Shown one piece after another: positions 1 to 6,944 of a DNA stretch of 11,017 bases (position 1 is its first letter; every line of letters begins with the position of its first letter). This DNA is from an uncultured Streptococcus sp. (GTDB taxonomy: Bacteria > Bacillota > Bacilli > Lactobacillales > Streptococcaceae). The translations under genes and the position numbers were made by a program. The notes below the pieces were generated by a model. That model searched no databases and had not been told where the DNA came from. It worked only from the letters and a program-made list of their open reading frames with translations. The stretch spans positions 1-11,017 of the forward strand of contig NZ_CABFMF010000020.1 in assembly GCF_901875575.1 (NCBI RefSeq), given 5' to 3'.

Positions 1-1
1 G

Positions 2-838
2 ACCATCACACGAACAAATGTGAGAAACAAAGTCACAGGAGCAATAACTGAAGGAAACTGGAGTGAAGCAAGCTGGGCTGCAGTAGATTCTCCAAGGGTT
101 GAAAACTATAACGCCCCAAGTAAAGCAAAAGTGGATGCGGTACAAATTACACCAACAACAGAAAATGTGACAGAAGTAATTGAGTATACGCAAGGAACAG
201 AAAATATAGTTGAAAGTAAAGCAGTTACACGTACTATCACTTATGTAGATGCAGCGGATAAGACAAAAGAAGTTGCAGATACTGTTAAACAAACAGCAAC
301 CATCACACGAACAAATGTGAGAAACAAAGTTACAGGAGTAATAACTGAAGGAAACTGGAGTGAAGCAAACTGGGATGCAGTAGATTCTCCAAGGGTTAAA
401 AACTATAATGCTCCAAATAAAGCAAAAGTGGATGCGGTACAAATTACACCAACAACAAAAGATGTGACAGTGATTGTGGAATATACAAAACTCAAGCCAG
501 AACCAAAGCCGGAGCCAAAACCAAAACCAGAATCACAACCGGAACCAAGACCTTACCCAGGTCCAACTCCGATTCCAAAACCAGCTCCAGCACCTCAGCC
601 AGATCCTAGTCCTGCACCAAATCCTGTTCCAGTGACACCTGAGACTCCTAAACAACCAGTAGCTCTAGTGACACCAGAACAACCAGCAGAGCCTGCTACA
701 CTACAGTATGCGGATGGTCAAAACGAACTTCCAAATACTGGTACAAAAGATCATGCTGATTTAGCAACACTTGGACTTCTAGGAGCCTTGAGTGGATTTG
801 GATTGGTAGCTCGTAAGAAAAGAGAAGATGAAAAATAA
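2..838 (+). CDS. C-terminal part of an LPXTG-anchored surface protein with Muc_B2-like repeats (5' end outside window)
   Basis: The reading frame is open from base 2, so the gene starts upstream; the GTG at 20 is an internal valine, not a start. Visible parts in order are: one full 99-residue repeat (from base 4) and a second copy truncated at about 63 residues; a Pro/Glu/Lys-rich wall-spanning stretch (about 491-690) with PxP and KPEP runs; the sortase motif LPNTG at 728-742; a hydrophobic segment (LATLGLLGALSGFGLV); and a basic tail ending RKKREDEK. The repeats carry a TRTITYVDA strand and VTG...GNW...AVDSP...Y motifs typical of Muc_B2 (Mub B2-like) domains of mucin- or host-binding adhesins. 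From the family, sortase A should cleave between Thr and Gly and link the protein to peptidoglycan. The ligand is unknown and mucin or glycan binding is inference. The anchoring call is very secure; the N-terminal domains cannot be seen. Confidence 0.93.
   Translation, partial: TITRTNVRNKVTGAITEGNWSEASWAAVDSPRVENYNAPSKAKVDAVQITPTTENVTEVIEYTQGTENIVESKAVTRTITYVDAADKTKEVADTVKQTATITRTNVRNKVTGVITEGNWSEANWDAVDSPRVKNYNAPNKAKVDAVQITPTTKDVTVIVEYTKLKPEPKPEPKPKPESQPEPRPYPGPTPIPKPAPAPQPDPSPAPNPVPVTPETPKQPVALVTPEQPAEPATLQYADGQNELPNTGTKDHADLATLGLLGALSGFGLVARKKREDEK
4..487 (+). repeat. 297-bp in-frame tandem repeat of the wall protein (about 1.6 copies visible)
   Basis: Bases 4-190 align without gaps to 301-487, an offset of exactly 297 bp (99 codons). 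About nine in ten bases match, and most differences lie near the 3' end of the unit. Both copies begin CATCACACGA. The second copy ends after about 63 residues, where the proline-rich region starts. Further copies probably lie upstream of the window. Confidence 0.95.
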
Positions 839-878
839 TTTCGAATCTCTTTTAGATACAGTTTTTCATTCAAATAGT

Positions 879-925
879 AAAAGAACTTGAGATTTCATAT
901 CTCAGGTTCTTTTCTTTCTCTTTTT
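879..925 (+). terminator. Rho-independent terminator after the wall protein
   Basis: The left arm 879-893 (AAAAGAACTTGAGAT) pairs with 899-913 over 15 bp with a single G-U wobble, across a 5-base loop (894-898). A T-rich tail follows and continues to 925. The stem is A-rich on its 5' side, so it could also work on the opposite strand. It separates the wall protein from dnaE. Confidence 0.92.
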
Positions 926-930
926 GAAAA

Positions 931-939
931 TGGTATAAT
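931..939 (+). promoter_or_regulatory. dnaE promoter, extended -10 (TGGTATAAT)
   Basis: TGGTATAAT at 931-939 is a perfect -10 hexamer (934-939) with the TGn extension. No good -35 lies 17 bp upstream (911-916 reads TTTCTT, part of the terminator tail), as expected when an extended -10 compensates. The transcription start would fall near 946, leaving a leader of about 24 nt before the TTG at 970. Confidence 0.75.
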
Positions 940-953
940 ATAGTTAGAATGAT

Positions 954-960
954 AGAGGAG
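954..960 (+). promoter_or_regulatory. Shine-Dalgarno site that decides the dnaE start
   Basis: AGAGGAG at 954-960 ends 9 bases before the TTG at 970. It lies downstream of the ATG at 949, so it can serve only the TTG start. Confidence 0.75.
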
Positions 961-969
961 AAGTGTAAA

Positions 970-3900
970 TTGATAGCACAACTGGATACAAAAACAGTCT
1001 ATAGTTTTATGGAGAGTGTCGTTTCAATAGAAAAATATGTGTGTAGAGCAAAAGACTATGGCTATACTCATCTGGCTATGATGGATGTTGATAATCTTTA
1101 TGGTGCATTTGATTTTCTAGAGATTACAAAAAAATATGGCATTCATCCTTTATTAGGGCTTGAAATGACTCTAACAATAAATAATAGTGAAGTCAATATA
1201 CGTTTTTTAGCTCTCTCTAGTGTAGGTTATCAACAGTTGATGAAGCTATCTACGGCTAAGATGCAGGGGGAGAAAGAATGGTTATTTTTCTCACAGTATT
1301 TAAACGATATTGCGGTCATTGTTCCTTATTTTGAAGAGATTGATTCATTAGACTTAGGTTGTGATTTTTATATAGGTGTATATCCAGATACTGTTGTGAC
1401 TGAATTTAATCGTCCAATCGTTCCCCTTTATCGCGTTAATTCTTTTGAAAAAAATGATAGGGAAGTTCTACAAGTCTTAAAAGCAATCAAAGAAAATCTT
1501 CCGATAAGAGAAGTTTCCTTGCACTCACAACAAGATGTGCTTTTATCTGCAAATTCTTTAGAGAAACTATTCCAAGAACGCTTTCCTCAGGCCTTGGACA
1601 ATTTAGAAAAGCTTATTTCAGGAATTTATTATGATTTGGATACAAGTTTGAAACTTCCTCGTTTTAACCCAGCTAGACCAGCTGTAGAAGAGCTGAGAGA
1701 GCGTGCTGAACTGGGGTTGACTCAGAAGGGGTTAATTACTAAAGAATATCAAGATCGTTTAGACCAAGAATTAGCTGTTATTCATGATATGGGCTTTGAT
1801 GATTATTTCTTAGTTGTTTGGGATTTATTACGTTTTGGACGATCTAAAGGTTATTATATGGGAATGGGGCGTGGTTCTGCTGTAGGGAGTTTAGTAGCCT
1901 ATGCTTTAGATATTACTGGAATCGACCCTGTTGAGAAGAATCTGATTTTTGAGCGTTTTCTTAACCGAGAACGTTATACTATGCCGGATATTGATATCGA
2001 TATTCCTGATATTTATCGCCCAGATTTTATCAGATATGTTGGTAATAAATATGGCAGCAAACATGCGGCTCAAATCGTTACTTTTTCAACCTTTGGGGCT
2101 AAGCAAGCTCTTCGAGATGTTTTGAAACGCTATGGTGTACCAGAGTATGAATTATCTGCAATTACCAAGAAAATCAGTTTTCGTGACAATCTCAAGTCAG
2201 CCTATGAGGGCAATCTACAGTTTCGCCAGCAAATCAATAGTAAGCTAGAATATCAAAAAGCTTTTGAAATAGCTTGTAAGATTGAAGGATATCCAAGACA
2301 AACATCTGTCCATGCTGCGGGTGTCGTTATTAGTGACCAAGATTTAACTAATTATATTCCACTTAAGCATGGTGATGAAATTCCTTTGACTCAATATGAT
2401 GCCCATGCTGTTGAGGATAGTGGTTTGTTGAAAATGGACTTTCTAGGCCTACGAAATTTAACTTTTGTCCAAAAAATGGCAGAATTATTGGAAGAATCAG
2501 AAGGAATTCATCTAAATATAAAAGAGATTGATTTAGAAGATAAAGCAACTTTGGAACTTTTTGCTTCAGGAAATACGAAAGGTATTTTTCAATTTGAACA
2601 ACCTGGCGCTATTCGTTTATTGAAACAAGTTAAACCAGTGTGCTTCGAAGATGTGGTCGCAACAACTTCTCTAAATAGACCAGGTGCCAGTGATTATATT
2701 TCTAACTTTGTTGCTAGAAAGCATGGCCAGGAAAAAGTTACTGTATTAGATCCAGTTTTAGAAGATATTTTAGCTCCTACCTATGGAATTATGCTTTATC
2801 AAGAGCAGGTCATGCAGGTTGCTCAACGTTTTGGAGGATTTAGTTTAGGGAAAGCTGATATTTTAAGGAGGGCTATGGGTAAAAAAGATCCAGTAGCCAT
2901 GCATGAGATGAGGGCATCTTTTATTAAAGGTTCAGTTGAGAGTTGTCACAGCAAGGAAAAAGCAGAACAAGTTTTTAATGTGATGGAAAAATTTGCAGGT
3001 TATGGATTTAACAGATCCCATGCCTACGCTTACTCTGCCCTGGCTTTTCAATTAGCTTATTTTAAAACTCATTACCCAGCTATTTTTTATCAAGTTATGT
3101 TGAATGCTTCTAGCAGTGACTACTTAACAGATGCTATAGAGTCAGGATTTGAAATAGCACCACTATCGATTCATACTGTTCCTTATCACGATAAAATTTC
3201 GAATAAGACCATTTATCTTGGTTTAAAAACCATTAAGGGAGTGAGTAAGGATTTAGCTCTTTGGATTATCCAAAATAGACCTTTTTCTACTATTGAAGAT
3301 TTTATATCTAAGTTACCTAGAAATTACCGTAAAATTTCTCTTTTAGAACCTCTTATAAAAGTTGGTCTCTTTGATTCATTTGAAAAAAATCGTCTAAAAG
3401 TATTAAATAATCTACCCAACTTATTTGATTTTGCAGATTTAATAAGTGGTTTATTTGATGACTCAATTTATGATTGGTTAGATTTTAATGACTGGACAGA
3501 GCAGGAAAAATACTACCTGGAACAGGAATTACTCGGAGTTGGTATAAGTAAACATCCTTTGCAGACAATAGCAAATAAAGCAATTTATCCGATCACACCG
3601 ATTGAAAAAATCTCAGAAAACACTTCGTGTATTATTTTGGTTGAAATCCAAAAAATCAAGATTATACGTACTAAAAAAGGGGAAAATATGGCTTTCTTAC
3701 AGGTAGATGATAGTAAGAAAAAATTGGATGTAACCCTATTTTCTGATTTGTACAGACAAGAAAGTTCGAAACTAAAGGAAGGAGTTTTCTACTATATAAA
3801 GGGAAAAATTCAGTTACGTGATGGTCGTCTGCAAATGATTGCACAAGAAATCAGAGAAGCAGTGGCAGAACGTTTTTGGATACAAGTTAACAATCATGAA

Positions 3901-4071
3901 AAAGATCAAGAAATTTTCCAAATATTAGAAGGATTTAAAGGTCCAATACCAGTTATTATAAGGTATGAGGAAGAAAAGAAAACAATTGTTTCTTCAAAAT
4001 ATTTTGTAATGAAATCTCCTGAATTAGAGTCAAAATTAAATGGAATTGTTATGAAAACGATTTATCGCTAA
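970..4071 (+). CDS. dnaE: DNA polymerase III subunit alpha (DnaE, short Gram-positive type)
   Basis: This is the C-family DNA polymerase that, in Gram-positives with PolC, extends RNA primers before hand-off to PolC. From the TTG at 970 it is 1033 residues, the length I recall for pneumococcal DnaE. A longer version from ATG 949 adds seven residues but has no room for a ribosome-binding site. Domains: PHP-like (about 1-200); palm with GMGRGS (298-303) and PDIDID (339-344), whose D340 and D342 correspond to E. coli D401 and D403; a third catalytic Asp, D490, in KMDFLGLRNL; fingers; a C-terminal helix-hairpin-helix region; and an OB fold (about 885-975). No long C-terminal tail like that of E. 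coli is present. The PHP domain lacks the usual HxH metal ligands (the region reads QLDTKTVYSF). It has its own promoter, and pfkA follows 81 bp later with no proper terminator between. Confidence 0.96.
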   Translation: MIAQLDTKTVYSFMESVVSIEKYVCRAKDYGYTHLAMMDVDNLYGAFDFLEITKKYGIHPLLGLEMTLTINNSEVNIRFLALSSVGYQQLMKLSTAKMQGEKEWLFFSQYLNDIAVIVPYFEEIDSLDLGCDFYIGVYPDTVVTEFNRPIVPLYRVNSFEKNDREVLQVLKAIKENLPIREVSLHSQQDVLLSANSLEKLFQERFPQALDNLEKLISGIYYDLDTSLKLPRFNPARPAVEELRERAELGLTQKGLITKEYQDRLDQELAVIHDMGFDDYFLVVWDLLRFGRSKGYYMGMGRGSAVGSLVAYALDITGIDPVEKNLIFERFLNRERYTMPDIDIDIPDIYRPDFIRYVGNKYGSKHAAQIVTFSTFGAKQALRDVLKRYGVPEYELSAITKKISFRDNLKSAYEGNLQFRQQINSKLEYQKAFEIACKIEGYPRQTSVHAAGVVISDQDLTNYIPLKHGDEIPLTQYDAHAVEDSGLLKMDFLGLRNLTFVQKMAELLEESEGIHLNIKEIDLEDKATLELFASGNTKGIFQFEQPGAIRLLKQVKPVCFEDVVATTSLNRPGASDYISNFVARKHGQEKVTVLDPVLEDILAPTYGIMLYQEQVMQVAQRFGGFSLGKADILRRAMGKKDPVAMHEMRASFIKGSVESCHSKEKAEQVFNVMEKFAGYGFNRSHAYAYSALAFQLAYFKTHYPAIFYQVMLNASSSDYLTDAIESGFEIAPLSIHTVPYHDKISNKTIYLGLKTIKGVSKDLALWIIQNRPFSTIEDFISKLPRNYRKISLLEPLIKVGLFDSFEKNRLKVLNNLPNLFDFADLISGLFDDSIYDWLDFNDWTEQEKYYLEQELLGVGISKHPLQTIANKAIYPITPIEKISENTSCIILVEIQKIKIIRTKKGENMAFLQVDDSKKKLDVTLFSDLYRQESSKLKEGVFYYIKGKIQLRDGRLQMIAQEIREAVAERFWIQVNNHEKDQEIFQILEGFKGPIPVIIRYEEEKKTIVSSKYFVMKSPELESKLNGIVMKTIYR
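4051..4065 (+). promoter_or_regulatory. Candidate CcpA cre site upstream of pfkA
   Basis: ATGAAAACGATTTAT matches the loose cre consensus WTGNAANCGNWNNCW at 14 of 15 positions; the mismatch is A for the conserved C near the 3' end. It overlaps the last codons of dnaE and is centred about 64 bp upstream of the predicted pfkA transcription start. CcpA is known to activate the pfk-pyk-ldh operon of Lactococcus from an upstream cre, so the position makes sense. The site is AT-rich and could be chance. Confidence 0.4.
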
Positions 4072-4077
4072 AAATAC

Positions 4078-4097
4078 GGAAAATAGGAGAATTTTCC
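4078..4097. promoter_or_regulatory. Perfect dyad overlapping the -35 position of the pfkA promoter
   Basis: GGAAAAT (4078-4084) and ATTTTCC (4091-4097) are perfect inverted repeats separated by six bases. No T-run follows, so this is a poor terminator. It lies roughly at -44 to -25 of the predicted pfkA start, where an operator or a weak dnaE 3'-end hairpin could act. Confidence 0.4.
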
Positions 4098-4106
4098 AAT
4101 AAATTG

Positions 4107-4115
4107 TGATATAAT
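4107..4115 (+). promoter_or_regulatory. pfkA-pyk promoter, extended -10 (TGATATAAT)
   Basis: TGATATAAT combines a perfect TATAAT at 4110-4115 with the TGn extension. The sequence 17 bp upstream (4087-4092, GAGAAT) is not a -35. The expected start is near 4122, giving a leader of about 30 nt that carries an AAAGGAG ribosome-binding site (4136-4142). Confidence 0.75.
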
Positions 4116-4152
4116 CAGTAAGAATGTTAAAAGAAAAAGGAGCATAAACCAA

Positions 4153-5160
4153 ATGAAACGTATTGCTGTTTTAACTAGTGGTGGAGACGCCCCTGGTATG
4201 AATGCTGCCATTCGTGCAGTTGTTCGTCAAGCAATTTCAGAAGGAATGGAAGTATTTGGTATCTATGATGGATATGCTGGTATGGTTGCTGGTGAAATTC
4301 ATCCCCTAGATGCAGCTTCTGTAGGAGACATTATTTCTCGTGGTGGTACTTTCCTTCACTCAGCTCGTTATCCTGAGTTTGCTAAACTTGAAGGCCAACT
4401 TAAAGGGATTGAGCAATTAAAAAAACATGGTATTGAAGGCGTAGTTGTTATCGGTGGTGATGGTTCATACCACGGTGCTATGCGTTTAACTGAACATGGT
4501 TTCCCAGCTATCGGTCTTCCAGGTACAATTGATAATGATATCGTTGGTACTGATTTTACAATTGGATTTGATACTGCTGTTACAACTGCTATGGATGCTA
4601 TTGATAAGATTCGTGATACATCATCAAGTCACCGTCGTACTTTTGTAATTGAAGTTATGGGACGTAACGCTGGTGATATCGCTCTTTGGGCAGGTATTGC
4701 AACTGGTGCTGATGAAATCATTATCCCTGAAGAAGACTTCAAGATGGAAGATATCGTAGCAAGCATCAAAGCTGGCTACGAGTGTGGTAAAAAACACAAT
4801 ATCATCGTATTAGCTGAGGGTGTTATGTCAGCTGCTGAATTTGGTCAAAAACTTAAAGAAGCTGGAGATATGAGCGACCTTCGTGTGACAGAACTTGGAC
4901 ATATTCAACGTGGTGGTTCTCCAACTGCTCGTGACCGTGTATTGGCGTCACGAATGGGTGCCCATGCCGTTAAACTTCTTAAACAAGGAATCGGTGGAGT
5001 TGCAGTTGGTATCCGTAATGAGAAAATGGTAGAAAACCCAATTCTTGGTACTGCAGAAGAAGGTGCATTATTTAGTCTTACTGCTGATGGTAAGATTGTG
5101 GTTAACAACCCTCATAAAGCAGACCTTGAGCTATCTGACTTGAATAAAAGCTTGTCATAA
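4153..5160 (+). CDS. pfkA: ATP-dependent 6-phosphofructokinase
   Basis: This cytoplasmic homotetramer phosphorylates fructose 6-phosphate to fructose 1,6-bisphosphate, the committed step of glycolysis. At 335 residues it is slightly longer than the roughly 320 of Bacillus/E. coli PfkA. Classic positions are present: G11 in SGGDAPGMN, GGDGS (101-105) for ATP/Mg, TIDND (125-129) with catalytic base D127, R162 and MGR (169-171) for sugar phosphate, and R21, R25 and R154 of the allosteric ADP/PEP site. Codon use is strongly biased (GGT, CGT, CTT, GAA), as expected for a highly expressed gene. AAAGGAG lies 10 bases before the ATG. pyk follows after 58 bp with no convincing terminator, so the two are probably co-transcribed. 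CcpA control is suggested by the upstream cre-like site. Confidence 0.98.
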   Translation: MKRIAVLTSGGDAPGMNAAIRAVVRQAISEGMEVFGIYDGYAGMVAGEIHPLDAASVGDIISRGGTFLHSARYPEFAKLEGQLKGIEQLKKHGIEGVVVIGGDGSYHGAMRLTEHGFPAIGLPGTIDNDIVGTDFTIGFDTAVTTAMDAIDKIRDTSSSHRRTFVIEVMGRNAGDIALWAGIATGADEIIIPEEDFKMEDIVASIKAGYECGKKHNIIVLAEGVMSAAEFGQKLKEAGDMSDLRVTELGHIQRGGSPTARDRVLASRMGAHAVKLLKQGIGGVAVGIRNEKMVENPILGTAEEGALFSLTADGKIVVNNPHKADLELSDLNKSLS

Positions 5161-5218
5161 TCCATAATTTAGTTAACTCGACCAAAAAGGTCATATATAT
5201 AAAGGAGTCACAAAAATC

Positions 5219-6724
5219 ATGAACAAACGTGTAAAAATCGTTGCAACTTTGGGTCCTGCGGTTGAAATCCGTGGTGGTAAAAAATATGGTGAAGATGGAT
5301 ACTGGAGTGGAAAACTTGATGTTGAAGCTTCAGCTAAAAACATTGCTAAATTGATTGAAGCTGGTGCAAATACATTCCGTTTCAACTTCTCTCACGGTGA
5401 CCACCAAGAACAAGGTGACCGTATGGCAACTGTTAAACTTGCTGAAAAACTTGCAGGTAAAAAAGTTGGTTTCCTTCTTGATACTAAAGGACCAGAAATC
5501 CGTACAGAATTGTTCGAAGGAGATGCAAAAGAATACTCTTACACAACTGGTGAAAAAATTCGTGTTGCAACTAAACAAGGAATTCAATCAACTCGTGAAG
5601 TAATTGCATTGAACGTTGCTGGTTCACTTGACATCTATGATGATGTTGAAGTTGGACGCCAAGTATTAATTGACGATGGTAAACTTGGTCTTCGTGTGGT
5701 TGCTAAAGATGATGCGACTCGTGAATTTGAAGTTGAAGTTGAAAATGATGGTGTTATTGCAAAACAAAAAGGTGTGAACATTCCTAACACTAAAATTCCT
5801 TTCCCAGCTCTTGCTGAACGTGATAATGATGACATCCGCTTTGGTCTTGAACAAGGAATTAACTTCATTGCGATTTCATTTGTACGTACTGCAAAAGACG
5901 TTGAAGAAGTTCGTGCAATCTGTAAAGAAACTGGAAACGGACACGTTCAATTGTTTGCAAAAATTGAAAACCAACAAGGTATCGACAACTTGGATGAAAT
6001 CATCGAAGCTGCTGACGGTATCATGATTGCCCGTGGTGACATGGGTATCGAAGTACCATTCGAAATGGTTCCAGTTTACCAAAAAATGATCATCAAGAAA
6101 GTTAATGCTGCTGGTAAAGTTGTTATCACTGCAACAAACATGCTTGAAACAATGACTGAAAAACCACGTGCAACACGTTCAGAAGTATCAGACGTATTTA
6201 ATGCTGTTATCGACGGTACTGACGCTACAATGCTTTCAGGTGAATCTGCGAATGGTAAATACCCTCTTGAGTCAGTTACTACAATGGCTACAATCGATAA
6301 GAACGCTCAAACTCTTCTTAACGAATACGGTCGTTTGAATTCAGATTCATTTGAACGTAACTCTAAGACAGAAGTAATGGCTTCAGCTGTTAAAGATGCT
6401 GCTAACTCAATGGATATCAAATTGATTGTAACTCTGACTAAAACAGGTCATACAGCTCGTTTGATTTCTAAATATCGTCCTAATGCTGATATCTTAGCAT
6501 TGACATTTGACGAATTGACTGAGCGTGGATTGATGTTGAACTGGGGTGTTATCCCAATGTTGACAGATGCCCCATCATCAACTGATGATATGTTCGAAAT
6601 TGCTGAACGTAAAGCAGTTGAAGCAGGTCTTGTACAATCTGGTGACGATATCGTTATCGTAGCTGGTGTACCAGTTGGAGAAGCTGTACGTACAAACACA
6701 ATGCGTATCCGTACAGTACGTTAA
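5219..6724 (+). CDS. pyk: Pyruvate kinase
   Basis: It transfers phosphate from phosphoenolpyruvate to ADP, giving pyruvate and ATP, the last step of glycolysis. It works as a tetramer; the streptococcal enzymes are activated by fructose 1,6-bisphosphate, the downstream product of its neighbour PfkA. At 501 residues it is long for a type without a C-terminal PEP-utiliser domain. The extra length is partly an N-terminal insertion (about 15-38) between ATLGPA and the helix leading to FRFNFSHG (53-60). Other motifs: LLDTKGPEIRT (86-96) entering the mobile B domain, AKIEN with K248 and metal ligand E250, and ARGDMGIEVP (271-280) with D274. The C domain (about 370-501) carries the effector site. 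An AAAGGAG site (5201-5207) lies 11 bases upstream. Codon bias is as strong as in pfkA. A terminator follows. Confidence 0.98.
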   Translation: MNKRVKIVATLGPAVEIRGGKKYGEDGYWSGKLDVEASAKNIAKLIEAGANTFRFNFSHGDHQEQGDRMATVKLAEKLAGKKVGFLLDTKGPEIRTELFEGDAKEYSYTTGEKIRVATKQGIQSTREVIALNVAGSLDIYDDVEVGRQVLIDDGKLGLRVVAKDDATREFEVEVENDGVIAKQKGVNIPNTKIPFPALAERDNDDIRFGLEQGINFIAISFVRTAKDVEEVRAICKETGNGHVQLFAKIENQQGIDNLDEIIEAADGIMIARGDMGIEVPFEMVPVYQKMIIKKVNAAGKVVITATNMLETMTEKPRATRSEVSDVFNAVIDGTDATMLSGESANGKYPLESVTTMATIDKNAQTLLNEYGRLNSDSFERNSKTEVMASAVKDAANSMDIKLIVTLTKTGHTARLISKYRPNADILALTFDELTERGLMLNWGVIPMLTDAPSSTDDMFEIAERKAVEAGLVQSGDDIVIVAGVPVGEAVRTNTMRIRTVR

Positions 6725-6737
6725 TCTAACATTAAAA

Positions 6738-6783
6738 AGCCTATCATATCAAGCTTTCTAGCCTGTGTGATGGGCTCTTTTTT
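6738..6783 (+). terminator. Rho-independent terminator after pyk
   Basis: Bases 6738-6746 (AGCCTATCA) pair with 6768-6776 (TGATGGGCT) with one G-U pair. The stem can extend three further pairs, leaving a loop of about 15 bases, and a CTTTTTT tract (6777-6783) follows. An A-run lies just before the left arm. It ends the pfkA-pyk unit. Confidence 0.85.
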
Positions 6784-6830
6784 ATCTAGGAGCAAAAAAG
6801 GGCAAAACTTTTTATTCTCGATTTGATGCT

Positions 6831-6836
6831 TATAAT
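6831..6836 (+). promoter_or_regulatory. Possible upstream promoter for murA (TATAAT only)
   Basis: A perfect TATAAT lies 59 bp upstream of the better-supported murA -10 element. No recognisable -35 is present and a TG sits one base out of the extended position. It would produce a leader of about 100 nt. This is weak evidence in AT-rich DNA. Confidence 0.3.
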
Positions 6837-6886
6837 TAGGGAATAGATATTAAAAATTATAAAGGATGGAAAAAAGACAGAAATTA

Positions 6887-6895
6887 TGATATACT
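6887..6895 (+). promoter_or_regulatory. murA operon promoter, extended -10 (TGATATACT)
   Basis: TGATATACT has the TGn extension and a -10 one base off consensus. TGGAAA at 6867-6872, spaced by 17 bp, is a partial -35. Transcription should start near 6902 and yield a leader of about 43 nt before the murA ATG. Confidence 0.6.
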
Positions 6896-6944
6896 TTAAT
6901 GTAGGACCTTTTTAGAAATTTTGAAAGAGTATTAAAAATAGATA

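Noticed and set aside
20..22. GTG as start codon of the wall protein
   Set aside because: The frame is open upstream to base 2 and the residues TITRTN before it repeat exactly at the same point in the second repeat, so this is an internal valine.
2363..2548. Minus-strand open frame inside dnaE
   Set aside because: It lies over the conserved catalytic D490 region of dnaE and has no independent coding evidence.
5180..5192. GACC-AAAAA-GGTC hairpin as a terminator between pfkA and pyk
   Set aside because: The stem is only 4 bp and is followed by ATATATA, not a T-run; it is too weak.
5173..5201. TTAACT-N17-TATATA as a separate pyk promoter
   Set aside because: Its transcription start would fall at or past the pyk ribosome-binding site (5201-5207), leaving the message without it.
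5355..6082. Overlapping open frames on both strands inside pyk
   Set aside because: They are shadows of a gene with strong codon bias; none has a ribosome-binding site or recognisable motif.
6795..6813. AAAAAG...CTTTTT as a second terminator after pyk
   Set aside because: The stem is six pairs, five of them A-T; it is unlikely to be stable and comes after a good terminator.
6866..6889. Leader peptide ATG with seven codons upstream of murA
   Set aside because: AAAGG abuts the ATG with no spacing, and the frame overlaps the murA promoter, so it would only exist on the doubtful upstream transcript.
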